A stretch of DNA of 64,000 bases, taken from the NCBI RefSeq assembly GCF_902499125.1, contig NZ_CABVPX010000037.1, forward strand, positions 1 through 64,000, read 5' to 3'. Position numbers and translations under genes: made by a program. How positions within the stretch are numbered: position 1 is the first letter of the stretch; each line of letters begins with the position of its first letter. The notes under the pieces were generated by a model. The model ran no database searches, was not told the origin of the DNA, and saw only the letters and a list, made by a program, of their open reading frames with translations. Source of the stretch: Burkholderia arboris (GTDB lineage: Bacteria; Pseudomonadota; Gammaproteobacteria; Burkholderiales; Burkholderiaceae). Below, piece after piece: positions 23,363-31,811 of the stretch.

Positions 23363-23674
23363 ATGCAGCAACAGAAAATCCGCATTCGCCTGAAGGCTTT
23401 CGACTATCGTCTGATCGATCAATCGGCTGCCGAAATCGTCGATACCGCGAAGCGGACTGGCGCAATCGTCCGTGGCCCGGTGCCGCTGCCGACGCGCATT
23501 CAGCGTTTTGACATCCTGCGTTCGCCGCACGTCAACAAGACGTCGCGCGATCAGCTCGAAATCCGCACCCACCAGCGCCTGATGGACATCGTCGACCCGA
23601 CGGACAAGACCGTTGACGCGCTGATGAAGCTCGACCTGCCGGCTGGCGTCGACGTGGAAATCAAGCTGCAGTAA
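23363..23674 (+). CDS. rpsJ: 30S ribosomal protein S10 (NusE)
   Basis: S10 is part of the 30S head and, as NusE, of antitermination complexes, where it contacts NusG. I start it at the ATG at 23363 (MQQQKIRIRLKAFDYRLID), which gives 103 residues, the normal length, with AAGGAATTGTC just upstream; an in-frame extension to 23300 is not family-like. The signature RSPHVNKTSRDQLEIRTHQR is near residue 53. It is the first gene of the S10 operon, but a strong promoter lies between it and rplC. Confidence 0.97.
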   Translation: MQQQKIRIRLKAFDYRLIDQSAAEIVDTAKRTGAIVRGPVPLPTRIQRFDILRSPHVNKTSRDQLEIRTHQRLMDIVDPTDKTVDALMKLDLPAGVDVEIKLQ

Positions 23675-23723
23675 GGCTTCCAGCGCCGATCGGCTTGCCG
23701 GGCGGCGCTAAGTCTTTGATTGC

Positions 23724-23752
23724 TTGCAGAAAACGTGAGGTCGGGCTATAAT
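23724..23752 (+). promoter_or_regulatory. Promoter between rpsJ and rplC
   Basis: A consensus TATAAT at 23747-23752 is preceded after 17 bp by TTGCAG at 23724-23729. The predicted start near 23759 gives a leader of about 90 nt to rplC. This would let the S10 operon from rplC onward be transcribed separately from rpsJ. Confidence 0.65.
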
Positions 23753-23818
23753 GCTTGGCTTTTCGCGTATTCGCGTAAAAAAGTTGGGCCTTGCGTGCCC
23801 GGCATTTTGTAAATCAGC

Positions 23819-23838
23819 CCCGACCAATCGCAGTCGGG
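23819..23838 (+). other. Hairpin abutting the rplC ribosome site
   Basis: CCCGAC at 23819-23824 pairs with GTCGGG at 23833-23838 around an 8-nt loop; the GGAG ribosome site of rplC begins 4 bases later. Such a hairpin could set translation efficiency or serve as part of an L4-type leader control. No protein-binding motif is evident. Confidence 0.45.
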
Positions 23839-23851
23839 AATGGAGAAAATG

Positions 23852-24502
23852 ATGAGCCTTGGACTCGTAGGTCGCAAGGTTGGCATGACCCGTATCTTCA
23901 CGGCTGAAGGGGATTCGATTCCCGTCACCGTGCTGGACGTGTCGGACAACCGCGTGACGCAGATCAAGACTGTTGAAACCGACGGCTACACGGCCGTGCA
24001 GGTTGCATTCGGCTCCCGTCGTGCATCGCGCGTGACGAAGCCGCTGGCAGGTCATCTCGCCAAAGCCGGTGTCGAAGCCGGTGAAATCCTCAAGGAATTC
24101 CGCATTGACGCGGCCAAGGCAGCTGAGCTGTCGAATGGCGCCGTGGTCGGTGCTGATCTTTTCGAAGTGGGCCAGAAGGTCGACGTGCAAGGCGTGTCGA
24201 TCGGTAAGGGCTACGCCGGTACGATCAAGCGTTACAACTTCTCCTCCGGCCGTGCCACGCACGGTAACTCGCGCTCGCACAACGTGCCGGGCTCGATCGG
24301 TATGGCGCAGGATCCGGGTCGTGTTTTCCCGGGTAAACGCATGACGGGTCACATGGGTGACGTGACGGTGACGGTGCAGAACCTCGAAATCGCTCGTATC
24401 GACGCAGAGCGCAAGCTGCTGCTCGTGAAGGGTGCGATTCCGGGCGCGAAGGGCGGCAAAGTCTTCGTGACGCCGGCCGTCAAGACCAAGGGGGCGAAAT
24501 AA
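23852..24502 (+). CDS. rplC: 50S ribosomal protein L3
   Basis: L3 is an early assembly protein reaching toward the peptidyl transferase centre. I choose the ATG at 23852 (MSLGLVGRKVGMTRIF), which gives 216 residues and a GGAG site 6 bases away; ATGs at 23840 and 23849 would overlap that site. The signature includes FSSGRATHGNSRSHNVPGS and the glutamine-bearing loop MAQDPGRVFPGKRMTGHMG. Its TAA overlaps the rplD ATG. Confidence 0.96.
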   Translation: MSLGLVGRKVGMTRIFTAEGDSIPVTVLDVSDNRVTQIKTVETDGYTAVQVAFGSRRASRVTKPLAGHLAKAGVEAGEILKEFRIDAAKAAELSNGAVVGADLFEVGQKVDVQGVSIGKGYAGTIKRYNFSSGRATHGNSRSHNVPGSIGMAQDPGRVFPGKRMTGHMGDVTVTVQNLEIARIDAERKLLLVKGAIPGAKGGKVFVTPAVKTKGAK

Positions 24503-25122
24503 TGGAACTCAAGCTCCTGAACGAAAATGGTCAGGAAGGTGCAGTGGTCAACGCATCGGACGTCGTGTTCGGTCGTGACTACAACGAAGCGCTGATCCAC
24601 CAGGTCGTCGTCGCTTACCAGGCGAATGCTCGCCAGGGTAACCGCGCACAGAAGGACCGCGAGCAAGTCAAGCACACGACGAAGAAGCCGTGGCGCCAGA
24701 AGGGTACGGGCCGCGCTCGTGCCGGTATGTCGTCGAGCCCGTTGTGGCGTGGCGGTGGTCGTATCTTCCCGAATTCGCCGGAAGAAAACTTCTCGCACAA
24801 GGTCAACAAGAAGATGCATCGCGCAGGTCTCTGCTCGATCTTCTCGCAGCTGGCCCGTGAAGGCCGTCTGTCGGTCGTCGAGGACATCATCCTCGAAGCG
24901 CCGAAGACCAAGCTGCTGGCCGAAAAATTCAAGACCATGGGTCTCGACTCCGTGCTGATCATCACCGACACGGTTGACGAAAACCTGTACCTGGCATCGC
25001 GCAACCTGCCGCACGTGGCAATTGTCGAGCCGCGCTACGCTGACCCGCTGTCGCTGATCTACTTCAAGAAAGTGCTGGTCACGAAGGCTGCGGTCGCCCA
25101 GATCGAGGAGTTGCTGTCATGA
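24502..25122 (+). CDS. rplD: 50S ribosomal protein L4
   Basis: L4 is an assembly protein lining the peptide exit tunnel; in E. coli it also represses the S10 operon at transcription and translation. The 206-residue protein has the extended loop [18 protein letters not shown] near residue 62. The start overlaps the rplC stop (TAATG) and the stop overlaps the rplW start (ATGA), showing tight translational coupling. Confidence 0.97.
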
Positions 25123-25433
25123 GCGAGATTCGCAAGAACGATCATCGTTTGATGCAGGTCCTGCTCGCACCGGTGATCTCGGAAAAGGCGACGCTGGTTG
25201 CCGACAAGAACGAGCAAGTCGTGTTCGAAGTCGCACCGGATGCCACGAAGCAGGAAGTGAAGGCGGCCGTTGAGCTGCTGTTCAAGGTTGAAGTTGATTC
25301 CGTCAACGTGCTGGTTCAGAAGGGCAAGCAAAAGCGCTTTGGCCGTTCGATGGGCCGCCGCAAGGACGTGAAGAAGGCGTACGTTTGCCTGAAGCCCGGC
25401 CAGGAAATCAACTTTGAAGCGGAGGCCAAGTAA
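25119..25433 (+). CDS. rplW: 50S ribosomal protein L23
   Basis: L23 sits at the tunnel exit and docks trigger factor and SRP. The 104-residue protein has [20 protein letters not shown] (near residue 20) and the C-terminal [19 protein letters not shown]. It overlaps rplD by 4 bases and ends 2 bases before rplB. Confidence 0.97.
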
Positions 25434-25435
25434 TC

Positions 25436-26263
25436 ATGGCAATCGTTAAAGTTAAGCCGACATCGCCGGGTCGCCGCGCGATGGTCAAGGTGGTCAACAA
25501 GAACCTGCACCAGGGCAAGCCGTTCGCGGCACTGCTCGACTCGCAGAGCTCGACCGCCGGCCGTAACAACAACGGTCGTATCACCACGCGTCACAAGGGT
25601 GGTGGTCACAAGCAGCACTACCGTATCGTCGATTTCCGTCGCACGAAGGACGGCATCCCGGCAAAGGTCGAACGTCTCGAGTACGACCCGAACCGTAGCG
25701 CGAACATCGCGCTGGTGCTCTACGCAGACGGCGAGCGTCGCTACATCATCGCCCCGAAGGGCCTGACCGTCGGCCAACAGCTGATGTCGGGTTCGGAAGC
25801 GCCGATCCGTGCAGGCAACACGCTGCCGATCCGCAACATTCCGGTCGGTACGACGATCCACTGCATCGAGATGCTGCCGGGCAAGGGCGCGCAAATGGCG
25901 CGTTCGGCTGGCACGTCGGCCATGCTGCTGGCACGTGAAGGCGTCTACGCGCAGGTTCGTCTGCGTTCGGGCGAAATCCGCCGCGTGCACATCGAGTGCC
26001 GTGCAACGATCGGTGAAGTCGGTAACGAAGAGCATAGCCTGCGCCAGATCGGCAAGGCTGGCGCGAACCGCTGGCGCGGTATCCGCCCGACGGTGCGTGG
26101 CGTTGCGATGAACCCGGTTGATCACCCGCACGGTGGTGGTGAGGGCAAGACGGCTGCAGGTCGCGATCCGGTGAGCCCGTGGGGTACGCCGGCTAAGGGT
26201 TATCGCACCCGTAGCAACAAGCGCACGACGACGATGATCGTCCAGCGCCGTCACAAGCGTTAA
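25436..26263 (+). CDS. rplB: 50S ribosomal protein L2
   Basis: L2 is one of the most conserved ribosomal proteins, needed for subunit joining and peptidyl transferase activity. The 275-residue protein has [20 protein letters not shown] near residue 43 and the C-terminal [14 protein letters not shown] with the essential histidine. Length is normal. Confidence 0.98.
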
Positions 26264-26273
26264 GGAGTAGGCA

Positions 26274-26549
26274 ATGGCACGTTCTGTTAAAAAAGGTCCG
26301 TTCTGCGACGCCCATTTGCTGAAGAAAGTTGAGGCGGCTGCAGCTTCGCGCGACAAAAAGCCGATCAAGACCTGGTCGCGTCGCTCGACGATTCTGCCGG
26401 ATTTCATCGGCCTGACGATCGCTGTTCACAACGGCCGTCAACACGTTCCGGTGTACATCTCGGAAAACATGGTCGGCCACAAGCTTGGCGAGTTCGCACT
26501 GACCCGTACGTTCAAGGGTCACGCAGCCGACAAGAAGGCCAAGAAATAA
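26274..26549 (+). CDS. rpsS: 30S ribosomal protein S19
   Basis: S19 lies in the 30S head and forms a bridge to the 50S subunit. The 91-residue protein reads [18 protein letters not shown] at its start and carries the signature [32 protein letters not shown] precedes the ATG. It lies between rplB and rplV as usual. Confidence 0.97.
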
Positions 26550-26561
26550 GGGGCAATCAAG

Positions 26562-26891
26562 ATGGAAGTGAAAGCAATTCATCGCGGTGCCCGCATCTCG
26601 GCGCAAAAAACGCGCCTTGTGGCTGACCAGATCCGCGGTTTGCCGGTCGACAAGGCGCTGAACGTTCTGACGTTCTCGCCGAAGAAAGCGGCTGGCATCG
26701 TGAAGAAGGTTGTGCTGTCGGCAATCGCGAATGCGGAGCACAACGAAGGCGCCGATATCGACGAGCTCAAGATCAAGAGCATCTACGTCGACAAGGCTGC
26801 ATCGCTCAAGCGTTTCACCGCGCGCGCCAAGGGCCGCGGTAACCGCATCGAGAAGCAATCCTGTCACATCACTGTGACGGTCGGGAATTAA
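26562..26891 (+). CDS. rplV: 50S ribosomal protein L22
   Basis: L22 lines the exit tunnel; its hairpin loop affects macrolide action. The 109-residue protein has [20 protein letters not shown] near the N-terminus and the C-terminal hairpin [20 protein letters not shown]. It is 12 bp after rpsS and 11 bp before rpsC. Confidence 0.97.
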
Positions 26892-26902
26892 GGAGCCATA
26901 CG

Positions 26903-27703
26903 ATGGGACAGAAAATTCATCCGACTGGCTTCCGCCTGGCTGTCAGCCGCAATTGGGCTTCGCGTTGGTACGCGAACAACAACAATTTCGCGGCGATGCT
27001 GCAGGAAGACATCGGTGTTCGTGAATACCTGAAGAAGAAGCTGAAGAACGCTTCGGTCGGTCGGGTCGTCATCGAGCGTCCGGCGAAGAACGCGCGCATC
27101 ACGATTTACAGCTCGCGTCCGGGTGTGGTCATCGGCAAGAAGGGCGAGGATATCGAACAGCTGAAGACGGAACTGCAACGCCGCATGGGCGTGCCGGTTC
27201 ACGTCAACATCGAAGAAATCCGCAAGCCGGAAACCGATGCTCAGCTGATCGCTGACTCGATCACGCAACAGCTCGAGCGCCGGATCATGTTCCGTCGCGC
27301 GATGAAGCGTGCGATGCAGAACGCGATGCGTCTGGGTGCTCAAGGCATCAAGATCATGAGCGCGGGCCGTCTGAACGGTATCGAAATCGCTCGTACGGAG
27401 TGGTATCGCGAAGGTCGCGTGCCGCTTCATACGCTGCGTGCCGATATCGACTACGCGACCTCGGAAGCGAAGACGACTTACGGGATCATCGGCGTCAAGG
27501 TGTGGGTCTACAAGGGCGATACGCTCGGCCGCAACGACGCACCGGTGGTGGAAGAAGTAGCCGAAGACAAGCGTCCGCGTCGCAATGCGCGTCCGGGCGA
27601 CCGTCGTCCGCGCCGTGACGGCGAAGGCGGCGCTCCGGGTGCTCGTCGTGGCGCACCGCGCCGTGGCGCCGGCAAGCCCGAAGACGGCAAGACTGGAGAA
27701 TAA
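26903..27703 (+). CDS. rpsC: 30S ribosomal protein S3
   Basis: S3 is at the mRNA entry site and helps unwind mRNA. The 266-residue protein has the KH domain with SRPGVVIGKKGEDIEQLK (from about residue 69) and the C-terminal S3 domain with LGAQGIKIMSAGRLNG. It is longer than E. coli S3 (233) because of a basic, low-complexity C-terminal tail rich in Arg, Gly and Pro (about residues 214-266), as is usual in betaproteobacteria. AAGGAG precedes the ATG. Confidence 0.97.
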   Translation: MGQKIHPTGFRLAVSRNWASRWYANNNNFAAMLQEDIGVREYLKKKLKNASVGRVVIERPAKNARITIYSSRPGVVIGKKGEDIEQLKTELQRRMGVPVHVNIEEIRKPETDAQLIADSITQQLERRIMFRRAMKRAMQNAMRLGAQGIKIMSAGRLNGIEIARTEWYREGRVPLHTLRADIDYATSEAKTTYGIIGVKVWVYKGDTLGRNDAPVVEEVAEDKRPRRNARPGDRRPRRDGEGGAPGARRGAPRRGAGKPEDGKTGE

Positions 27704-27705
27704 CG

Positions 27706-28122
27706 ATGCTGCAACCGAAACGCAGGAAGTATCGTAAAGAGCAGAAGGGTCGTAACACCGGCAAGGCGACGCGCGGCAACGCAGTGTCGTTCGGTGATTT
27801 CGGCCTGAAGGCGATCGGTCGCGGTCGTTTGACCGCACGCCAGATTGAAGCGGCGCGTCGTGCAATGACGCGTCACATCAAGCGTGGCGGCCGCATCTGG
27901 ATCCGGATCTTCCCGGACAAGCCGATTTCGCAGAAGCCGGCGGAAGTGCGTATGGGTAACGGTAAGGGTAACCCGGAGTACTACGTCGCCGAGATTCAGC
28001 CGGGCAAGATGCTCTATGAAATGGACGGCGTAACCGAAGAACTGGCACGCGAAGCGTTCCGTCTGGCTGCAGCCAAGCTGCCGCTGAAGACGGCGTTCAT
28101 CGTGCGCCAGCTCGGCGCCTAA
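27706..28122 (+). CDS. rplP: 50S ribosomal protein L16
   Basis: L16 contacts the A-site tRNA elbow and completes the peptidyl transferase region. The 138-residue protein starts LQPKRRKYRKEQKGRNTGK and contains the signature KRGGRIWIRIFPDKPISQKP. Two bases separate it from the rpsC stop. Confidence 0.97.
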   Translation: MLQPKRRKYRKEQKGRNTGKATRGNAVSFGDFGLKAIGRGRLTARQIEAARRAMTRHIKRGGRIWIRIFPDKPISQKPAEVRMGNGKGNPEYYVAEIQPGKMLYEMDGVTEELAREAFRLAAAKLPLKTAFIVRQLGA

Positions 28123-28131
28123 GGAGAAAAT

Positions 28132-28326
28132 ATGAAGGCTTCCGAACTTCTCCAGAAAGACCAGGCCGCGCTCAACAAGGAGCTGGCGGACCTGCTGAAG
28201 GCGCAATTCGGCCTGCGCATGCAACTCGCGACCCAGCAGCTCACGAACACGAGCCAGCTGAAGAAGGTTCGTCGCGACATCGCACGTGTGCGGACCGTCA
28301 TGACTCAGAAGGCGAACCAGAAATGA
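28132..28326 (+). CDS. rpmC: 50S ribosomal protein L29
   Basis: L29 is a small two-helix protein near the tunnel exit. The 64-residue protein contains KEQAALN-like helix one ([19 protein letters not shown]) and [15 protein letters not shown] in helix two. AAGGAGAAAAT precedes the ATG. Its TGA overlaps the rpsQ ATG by 4 bases. Confidence 0.96.
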
Positions 28327-28595
28327 ACGATAGCGTGAAAACCTCGCTGAAGCGGACGCTGGTCGGTCGGGTCGTCAGCAACAAGATGGACAAGACCGTC
28401 ACCGTGCTGATCGAGCACCGCGTCAAGCATCCGATCTACGGCAAGTATGTCGTGCGTTCGAAGAAGTACCACGCGCACGATGAAGCGAACACCTACAACG
28501 AAGGCGATCTCGTCGAAATCCAGGAAACGCGTCCTGTTTCGAAGACGAAGGCCTGGACGGTGTCGCGCCTCGTCGAAGCCGCTCGCGTCATCTAA
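28323..28595 (+). CDS. rpsQ: 30S ribosomal protein S17
   Basis: S17 is a primary 16S rRNA-binding OB-fold protein. The 90-residue protein has [20 protein letters not shown] and the signature [19 protein letters not shown]. It overlaps rpmC by 4 bases and is the last gene of the S10 operon; a 309-bp spacer with its own promoter follows. Confidence 0.97.
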
Positions 28596-28621
28596 GCGGG
28601 CAGCGTAGTAGGCAGTAACAG

Positions 28622-28640
28622 GCACTTCTCCACGAAGTGC
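28622..28640 (+). other. Hairpin after rpsQ
   Basis: GCACTTC at 28622-28628 pairs with GAAGTGC at 28634-28640 around TCCAC, 26 bases after the rpsQ stop. T-rich sequence comes only 14 bases later, so this is a weak terminator candidate or a 3'-end protecting hairpin. Confidence 0.45.
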
Positions 28641-28661
28641 TTGAAATCGCAAAGTTTTTGC

Positions 28662-28689
28662 TTGCGGGACCAGGATTATTTGTTATAAT
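28662..28689 (+). promoter_or_regulatory. Promoter of the spc operon (rplN)
   Basis: An extended -10 TGTTATAAT (hexamer 28684-28689) is preceded after 16 bp by TTGCGG at 28662-28667. The predicted start is near 28696. The -10 box overlaps the right arm of a 12-bp perfect dyad, listed separately. Confidence 0.75.
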
Positions 28690-28696
28690 CCTGGTC
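28668..28696 (+). promoter_or_regulatory. Perfect 12-bp dyad over the spc promoter
   Basis: GACCAGGATTAT at 28668-28679 is the exact reverse complement of ATAATCCTGGTC at 28685-28696, with TTGTT between. It covers the spacer, the -10 box and the predicted start. It has the geometry of an operator for a dimeric regulator; read as RNA it would also be a stable hairpin, but no U tract follows. Confidence 0.6.
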
Positions 28697-28904
28697 TTCC
28701 CTCTTTATGGGAGCCCCGTCGCGGGCGAAGTTGGTGGGGGAAGCGGACTGGCGCCAGCCTGTCCGAAAGATTCACCGAATTGCGATGGCGGGTTTCGTTT
28801 GCCGTCGCTGCTGTTCCAACCCAAGCAGCCGATTGGCTGACGGGACCAAGACTGACCGAGTGCATCATGGTGGTGCATCCGGATTAAGTTGGGAAAGACA
28901 AACC
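28697..28904 (+). promoter_or_regulatory. Long structured leader of rplN
   Basis: About 208 nt lie between the predicted start and the rplN ATG, unusually long for a ribosomal operon. The leader contains CTGGCGCCAG at 28748-28757 within a GGA/TCC-flanked helix, and TGCATCA/TGGTGCA at 28861-28877 close to the ribosome site. No convincing small gene is inside. A feedback leader is possible. Confidence 0.4.
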
Positions 28905-29273
28905 ATGATCCAGACCGAATCTCGGCTCGAAGTAGCCGACAACACGGGTGCACGTGAAGTCCTGTGCATCAAGGTGCTCGGCGGCTCGAAGCGTCGTTAT
29001 GCCGGCATTGGCGACATCATCAAGGTGAGCGTCAAAGAGGCAACGCCGCGCGGGCGCGTGAAGAAAGGCGAAATTTACAACGCCGTGGTGGTCCGCACCG
29101 CCAAGGGCGTGCGCCGTCAAGACGGCTCGCTGATCAAGTTCGACGGCAACGCCGCTGTGCTTTTGAATAACAAGCTCGAGCCGATCGGCACCCGTATCTT
29201 CGGGCCGGTGACGCGTGAGCTGCGTAGCGAACGATTCATGAAGATCGTTTCGCTGGCGCCGGAAGTGCTGTAA
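28905..29273 (+). CDS. rplN: 50S ribosomal protein L14
   Basis: L14 lies at the subunit interface, where the silencing factor RsfS also binds. The 122-residue protein starts MIQTESRLEVADNTGAREVL and has the signature NAVVVRTAKGVRRQDGS. I take the ATG at 28905; a longer in-frame reading back to 28707 crosses the leader and is not family-like. It is the first gene of the spc operon. Confidence 0.97.
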   Translation: MIQTESRLEVADNTGAREVLCIKVLGGSKRRYAGIGDIIKVSVKEATPRGRVKKGEIYNAVVVRTAKGVRRQDGSLIKFDGNAAVLLNNKLEPIGTRIFGPVTRELRSERFMKIVSLAPEVL

Positions 29274-29282
29274 GGAGTCGCG

Positions 29283-29591
29283 ATGAACAAGATTCGCAAA
29301 GGTGACGAAGTCATCGTCGTCACTGGCAAGGACAAGGGCAAGCGCGGCGTCGTGCTGGCTGTCGGTGCTGAACATGTGACGGTTGAAGGTATCAACCTCG
29401 TCAAGAAGCATGTGAAGCCGAACCCGATGAAGGGTACGACGGGCGGCGTGGAAGCGAAGACGATGCCCCTGCATATTTCGAACGTCGCACTGGTCGACGC
29501 GAATGGCAAGGCGTCGCGTGTTGGCATCAAGGTCGAGGAAGGCAAGAAGGTTCGCTTCCTGAAGACGACCGGTGCCGTACTGAGCGCCTGA
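29283..29591 (+). CDS. rplX: 50S ribosomal protein L24
   Basis: L24 initiates 50S assembly. The 102-residue protein begins [20 protein letters not shown] with the KOW motif and continues with [25 protein letters not shown] precedes the ATG, 9 bp after rplN. Confidence 0.97.
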
Positions 29592-29607
29592 CGCAGCGGA
29601 GTAAAAA

Positions 29608-30147
29608 ATGGCTCGTTTTCAAGAGTTTTACAAAGAAAAGGTTGTGCCCGGCCTGATCGAGAAGTTCGGTTACAAGTCGGTCATGGAAGTGCCGCGCATC
29701 ACCAAGATCACGCTGAACATGGGTCTTGGCGAAGCGATCGCTGACAAGAAGATCATCGAGAACGCCGTTGGCGACCTCACGAAGATCGCCGGCCAGAAGC
29801 CGGTCGTCACGAAGGCTCGCAAGGCAATCGCAGGCTTCAAGATCCGCCAGGGTTACCCGATCGGCGCGATGGTGACGCTGCGTGGCCAAGCAATGTACGA
29901 ATTCCTCGACCGTTTCGTGACGGTTGCCCTGCCCCGCGTGCGAGATTTCCGCGGCGTGTCGGGTCGTGCTTTCGATGGCCGTGGCAACTACAACATCGGT
30001 GTGAAAGAGCAGATCATTTTCCCCGAAATCGACTACGACAAGATCGACGCACTGCGTGGGCTGAACATCAGCATCACGACGACTGCGAAGACCGACGACG
30101 AAGCAAAGGCTCTGCTCGCCAGCTTCAAGTTCCCGTTCAGAAACTGA
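29608..30147 (+). CDS. rplE: 50S ribosomal protein L5
   Basis: L5 binds 5S rRNA and the P-site tRNA. The 179-residue protein has VPRITKITLNMGLGEAI near residue 29 and the C-terminal RGLNISITTTAKTDDEAKAL. It lies in the usual order rplX-rplE-rpsN. Confidence 0.97.
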   Translation: MARFQEFYKEKVVPGLIEKFGYKSVMEVPRITKITLNMGLGEAIADKKIIENAVGDLTKIAGQKPVVTKARKAIAGFKIRQGYPIGAMVTLRGQAMYEFLDRFVTVALPRVRDFRGVSGRAFDGRGNYNIGVKEQIIFPEIDYDKIDALRGLNISITTTAKTDDEAKALLASFKFPFRN

Positions 30148-30154
30148 GGTTACC

Positions 30155-30460
30155 GTGGCTAAACTGGCACTGATCGAACGTGAAAAGAAGCGCGCCCGCC
30201 TGGTCGCGAAGTTCGCAGCAAAGCGTGAAACGCTGAAGGCGATCGTCGAAGACCAAAGCAAGTCGGAAGAAGAGCGCTACGAAGCACGCCTGGAGCTGCA
30301 GCAACTGCCCCGCAACGCAAACCCGACCCGCCAGCGTAACCGCTGCGCGATCACGGGCCGTCCGCGTGGCACGTTCCGTAAATTCGGCCTCGCGCGTAAC
30401 AAGATTCGTGAAATCGCATTCCGTGGCGAGATTCCTGGCCTGACCAAGGCGAGCTGGTAA
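30155..30460 (+). CDS. rpsN: 30S ribosomal protein S14
   Basis: S14 assembles late into the 30S head. The start is GTG at 30155. The 101-residue protein is the longer, zinc-free type: the finger cysteines are absent and the motif reads NRCAITGRPRGTFRKFGLAR, with the end GLTKASW. It is 7 bp after rplE. Confidence 0.97.
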   Translation: MAKLALIEREKKRARLVAKFAAKRETLKAIVEDQSKSEEERYEARLELQQLPRNANPTRQRNRCAITGRPRGTFRKFGLARNKIREIAFRGEIPGLTKASW

Positions 30461-30474
30461 TAGGAGAAACGTAA

Positions 30475-30870
30475 ATGAGCATGAGTGATCCTATCGCCGA
30501 TATGCTGACTCGCATCCGCAACGCGCAGATGGTCGAGAAGGTATCGGTAGCGATGCCCTCGTCGAAGGTCAAGGTTGCAATCGCGCAAGTCCTCAAGGAC
30601 GAAGGTTATATCGACGATTTCGCCGTCAAGGCGGAAGGTGCGAAGTCCGAACTGAATATCGCGCTGAAGTACTACGCAGGTCGCCCGGTCATCGAACGCC
30701 TCGAGCGCGTGTCGAAGCCTGGTCTGCGCGTGTACCGCGGCCGTAACGACATTCCGCAGGTCATGAACGGCCTCGGCGTGGCTATTGTGTCGACGCCGAA
30801 GGGCGTGATGACTGATCGCAAGGCGCGCGCTACCGGCGTCGGCGGCGAAGTCATCTGCTACGTCGCTTAA
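30475..30870 (+). CDS. rpsH: 30S ribosomal protein S8
   Basis: S8 binds the central domain of 16S rRNA and in E. coli represses the spc operon by binding at the L5 start. The 131-residue protein has DPIADMLTRIRNAQMVEK near the start and the signature GVAIVSTPKGVMTDRKA near the C-terminus. AGGAGAAACGTAA precedes the ATG. I see no E. coli-like S8 site at the rplE start. Confidence 0.97.
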   Translation: MSMSDPIADMLTRIRNAQMVEKVSVAMPSSKVKVAIAQVLKDEGYIDDFAVKAEGAKSELNIALKYYAGRPVIERLERVSKPGLRVYRGRNDIPQVMNGLGVAIVSTPKGVMTDRKARATGVGGEVICYVA

Positions 30871-30888
30871 AGCCGAGGAGAGAGAAAC

Positions 30889-31419
30889 ATGTCTCGAGTA
30901 GGTAAGAGCCCGATCGCGCTGCAAGGCGCGGAAGTCAAGCTGGCCGACGGTGCAATCACCGTCAAGGGCCCGCTGGGCACCATCACGCAAGCGATCAATC
31001 CGCTCGTGAACGTGGCGAACAACGACGGCACGCTGAATCTGTCGCCGGTCGACGAAAGCCGCGAAGCAAATGCACTGTCGGGCACGATGCGCGCGATCAT
31101 CGCGAATGCCGTGCACGGCGTGACCAAGGGTTTCGAGCGCAAGCTGACGCTGGTTGGCGTCGGTTACCGTGCGCAAGCGCAAGGCGACAAGCTGAACCTG
31201 TCGCTGGGTTTCTCGCACCCGGTGGTGCACCAGATGCCGGAAGGCGTCAAGGCTGAAACCCCGACGCAAACCGAAATCGTGATCAAGGGGATCAACAAGC
31301 AACAAGTCGGTCAAGTGGCTGCGGAAGTCCGCGGTTACCGTCCGCCGGAGCCCTACAAGGGCAAGGGCGTGCGTTATGCCGACGAGGTTGTGATCCTCAA
31401 AGAAACGAAGAAGAAGTAA
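30889..31419 (+). CDS. rplF: 50S ribosomal protein L6
   Basis: L6 lies near the sarcin-ricin loop and the GTPase centre. The 176-residue protein begins SRVGKSPIALQGAEVKLADG and has the C-terminal signature EVRGYRPPEPYKGKGVRYAD. GAGGAGAGAG precedes the ATG. Confidence 0.97.
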   Translation: MSRVGKSPIALQGAEVKLADGAITVKGPLGTITQAINPLVNVANNDGTLNLSPVDESREANALSGTMRAIIANAVHGVTKGFERKLTLVGVGYRAQAQGDKLNLSLGFSHPVVHQMPEGVKAETPTQTEIVIKGINKQQVGQVAAEVRGYRPPEPYKGKGVRYADEVVILKETKKK

Positions 31420-31431
31420 GGGTGCGCAATC

Positions 31432-31797
31432 ATGGATAAGACTCAATCTCGCCTGCGCCGCGCTCGCCAGACGCGTATCAAGATCGCTGAGCTGCAGGTC
31501 GCGCGTCTCGCCGTGCATCGCACGAACACGCACATCTACGCTCAAGTGTTCTCGCCCTGCGGCACCAAGGTGCTCGCCAGCGCGTCGACGCTCGAAGCTG
31601 AAGTGCGCGCCGAGCTCGCCGACAAGTCGGGCAAGGGCGGCAACGTTAATGCTGCGACGCTGATCGGCAAGCGTATTGCCGAGAAGGCAAAGGCCGCCGG
31701 CATCGAATCCGTCGCCTTCGACCGCTCGGGCTTCCGCTACCATGGCCGCGTCAAGGCGCTGGCTGAGGCAGCTCGCGAAGCTGGGCTCAAGTTCTAA
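31432..31797 (+). CDS. rplR: 50S ribosomal protein L18
   Basis: L18 binds 5S rRNA in the central protuberance. The 121-residue protein has a basic N-terminus ([17 protein letters not shown]) and the C-terminal [20 protein letters not shown]. It lies 12 bp after rplF. Confidence 0.97.
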
Positions 31798-31811
31798 GGA
31801 AGGAATTCGTC

